NCBI GenBank assembly: GCA_963513935.1
Contig: OY740772.1
Location: 11,750,098 to 11,814,097, forward strand
Direction of reading: 5' to 3'
DNA: 64,000 nucleotides
Source: Aphrophora alni
Taxonomy: Eukaryota; Arthropoda; Insecta; Hemiptera; Aphrophoridae
Shown: positions 63,671 to 64,000 of the stretch, one piece after another
Layout of the letters: each line of letters begins with the position of its first letter
How positions within the stretch are numbered: the first letter of the stretch is position 1
The notes under the pieces: model-generated
The model's input: the letters and a program-made list of their open reading frames with translations, nothing else
Database searches by the model: none
What the model was told of the DNA's origin: nothing
Made by a program: the position numbers and the translations under genes

Positions 63671-64000
63671 ATAAGTATATAAGCGTTACATACTGTTCAA
63701 ACAAGTTTTCACTTCTAACGTGTGGTCTTAAGCACACCCAATTTTTTCAATTATAGTTAACAAGAAAAATAACATACCTTTAATTCATTACATCATTTTA
63801 TTGAAGCAAATTTTCTTACAATTCCAAATTTACTTTAACAGTACAATTTGTGTTGTTTTGGTTGTTTAAGCTTTTACTCAAGCATTTTGATGGACGCTGA
63901 GATATTTTTCAGATTCTAAAATTGAAGGATCATAAAGTATGACAGTTTCATTTTTGAATAATTTTCGTAAAACTTAGGCCTACAGCCCACAGAATCTTGT
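63671..64000. other. Window end, no feature recognised
   Basis: A TATA-like AGTATATAAGCG at 63674 lies just right of the satellite, but no start codon with coding support follows. The rest is AT-rich. Confidence 0.4.

Overview
This is an AT-rich animal nuclear window. It has long introns, many decayed transposable elements and almost no long open frames. Codon usage, intron style and the transposon mix (Jockey/CR1-like LINEs, piggyBac-like TTAA elements, Penelope-like remnants, DUF4817-type transposase debris) suggest an insect with a large genome. A hemipteran is a guess that the sequence alone cannot prove.

One host gene is recognisable: the 3' half of SMG6 (telomerase-binding protein EST1A homologue, the PIN-domain endonuclease of nonsense-mediated mRNA decay), on the + strand from 4539 to 34473. 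Ten coding exons can be joined with consistent splice phases: 4539-4723, 8796-8869, 13125-13222, 16903-17006, 20387-20542, 23370-23576, 27593-27755, 27837-28048, 29474-29570 and 34325-34473. Together they give about 480 residues. These cover the end of the helical TPR/14-3-3-like region, an acidic and then basic linker, and the complete PIN nuclease domain with its three catalytic aspartates. The 5' exons lie to the left of the window. Nine introns fall between these exons; eight are 1.4-4.8 kb and one is 81 bp.

The introns and the 29.5 kb downstream of the gene are built from repeats. They include at least eleven copies of a roughly 240-bp interspersed repeat, all in the same orientation; five LINE fragments (about 4868-5255 -, 15830-16575 -, 26640-27056 +, 49690-50110 +, 59320-60290 +); and a DDE-type transposon with 360-bp inverted repeats that carries a second inverted-repeat element (6636-8617). 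There are also two piggyBac-like elements with TTAA flanks (22358-22513 and 32630-33829), a 1.2-kb inverted-repeat element containing a three-armed foldback (23819-25049), and two Penelope-like remnants (31000-31900 and 38445-38903).

The right half is dominated by tandem repeats: a 36/39-bp minisatellite (48148-48616), a 5.6-kb satellite of roughly 120-136-bp monomers containing a tandem 2111-bp higher-order duplication (50335-55935), a roughly 37-bp minisatellite (56536-56865), a 60-bp triplicate (62645-62827) and a roughly 113-bp satellite (62865-63670). I found no second host gene, no rRNA, no intact tRNA and no CRISPR array. All element boundaries were set by eye.
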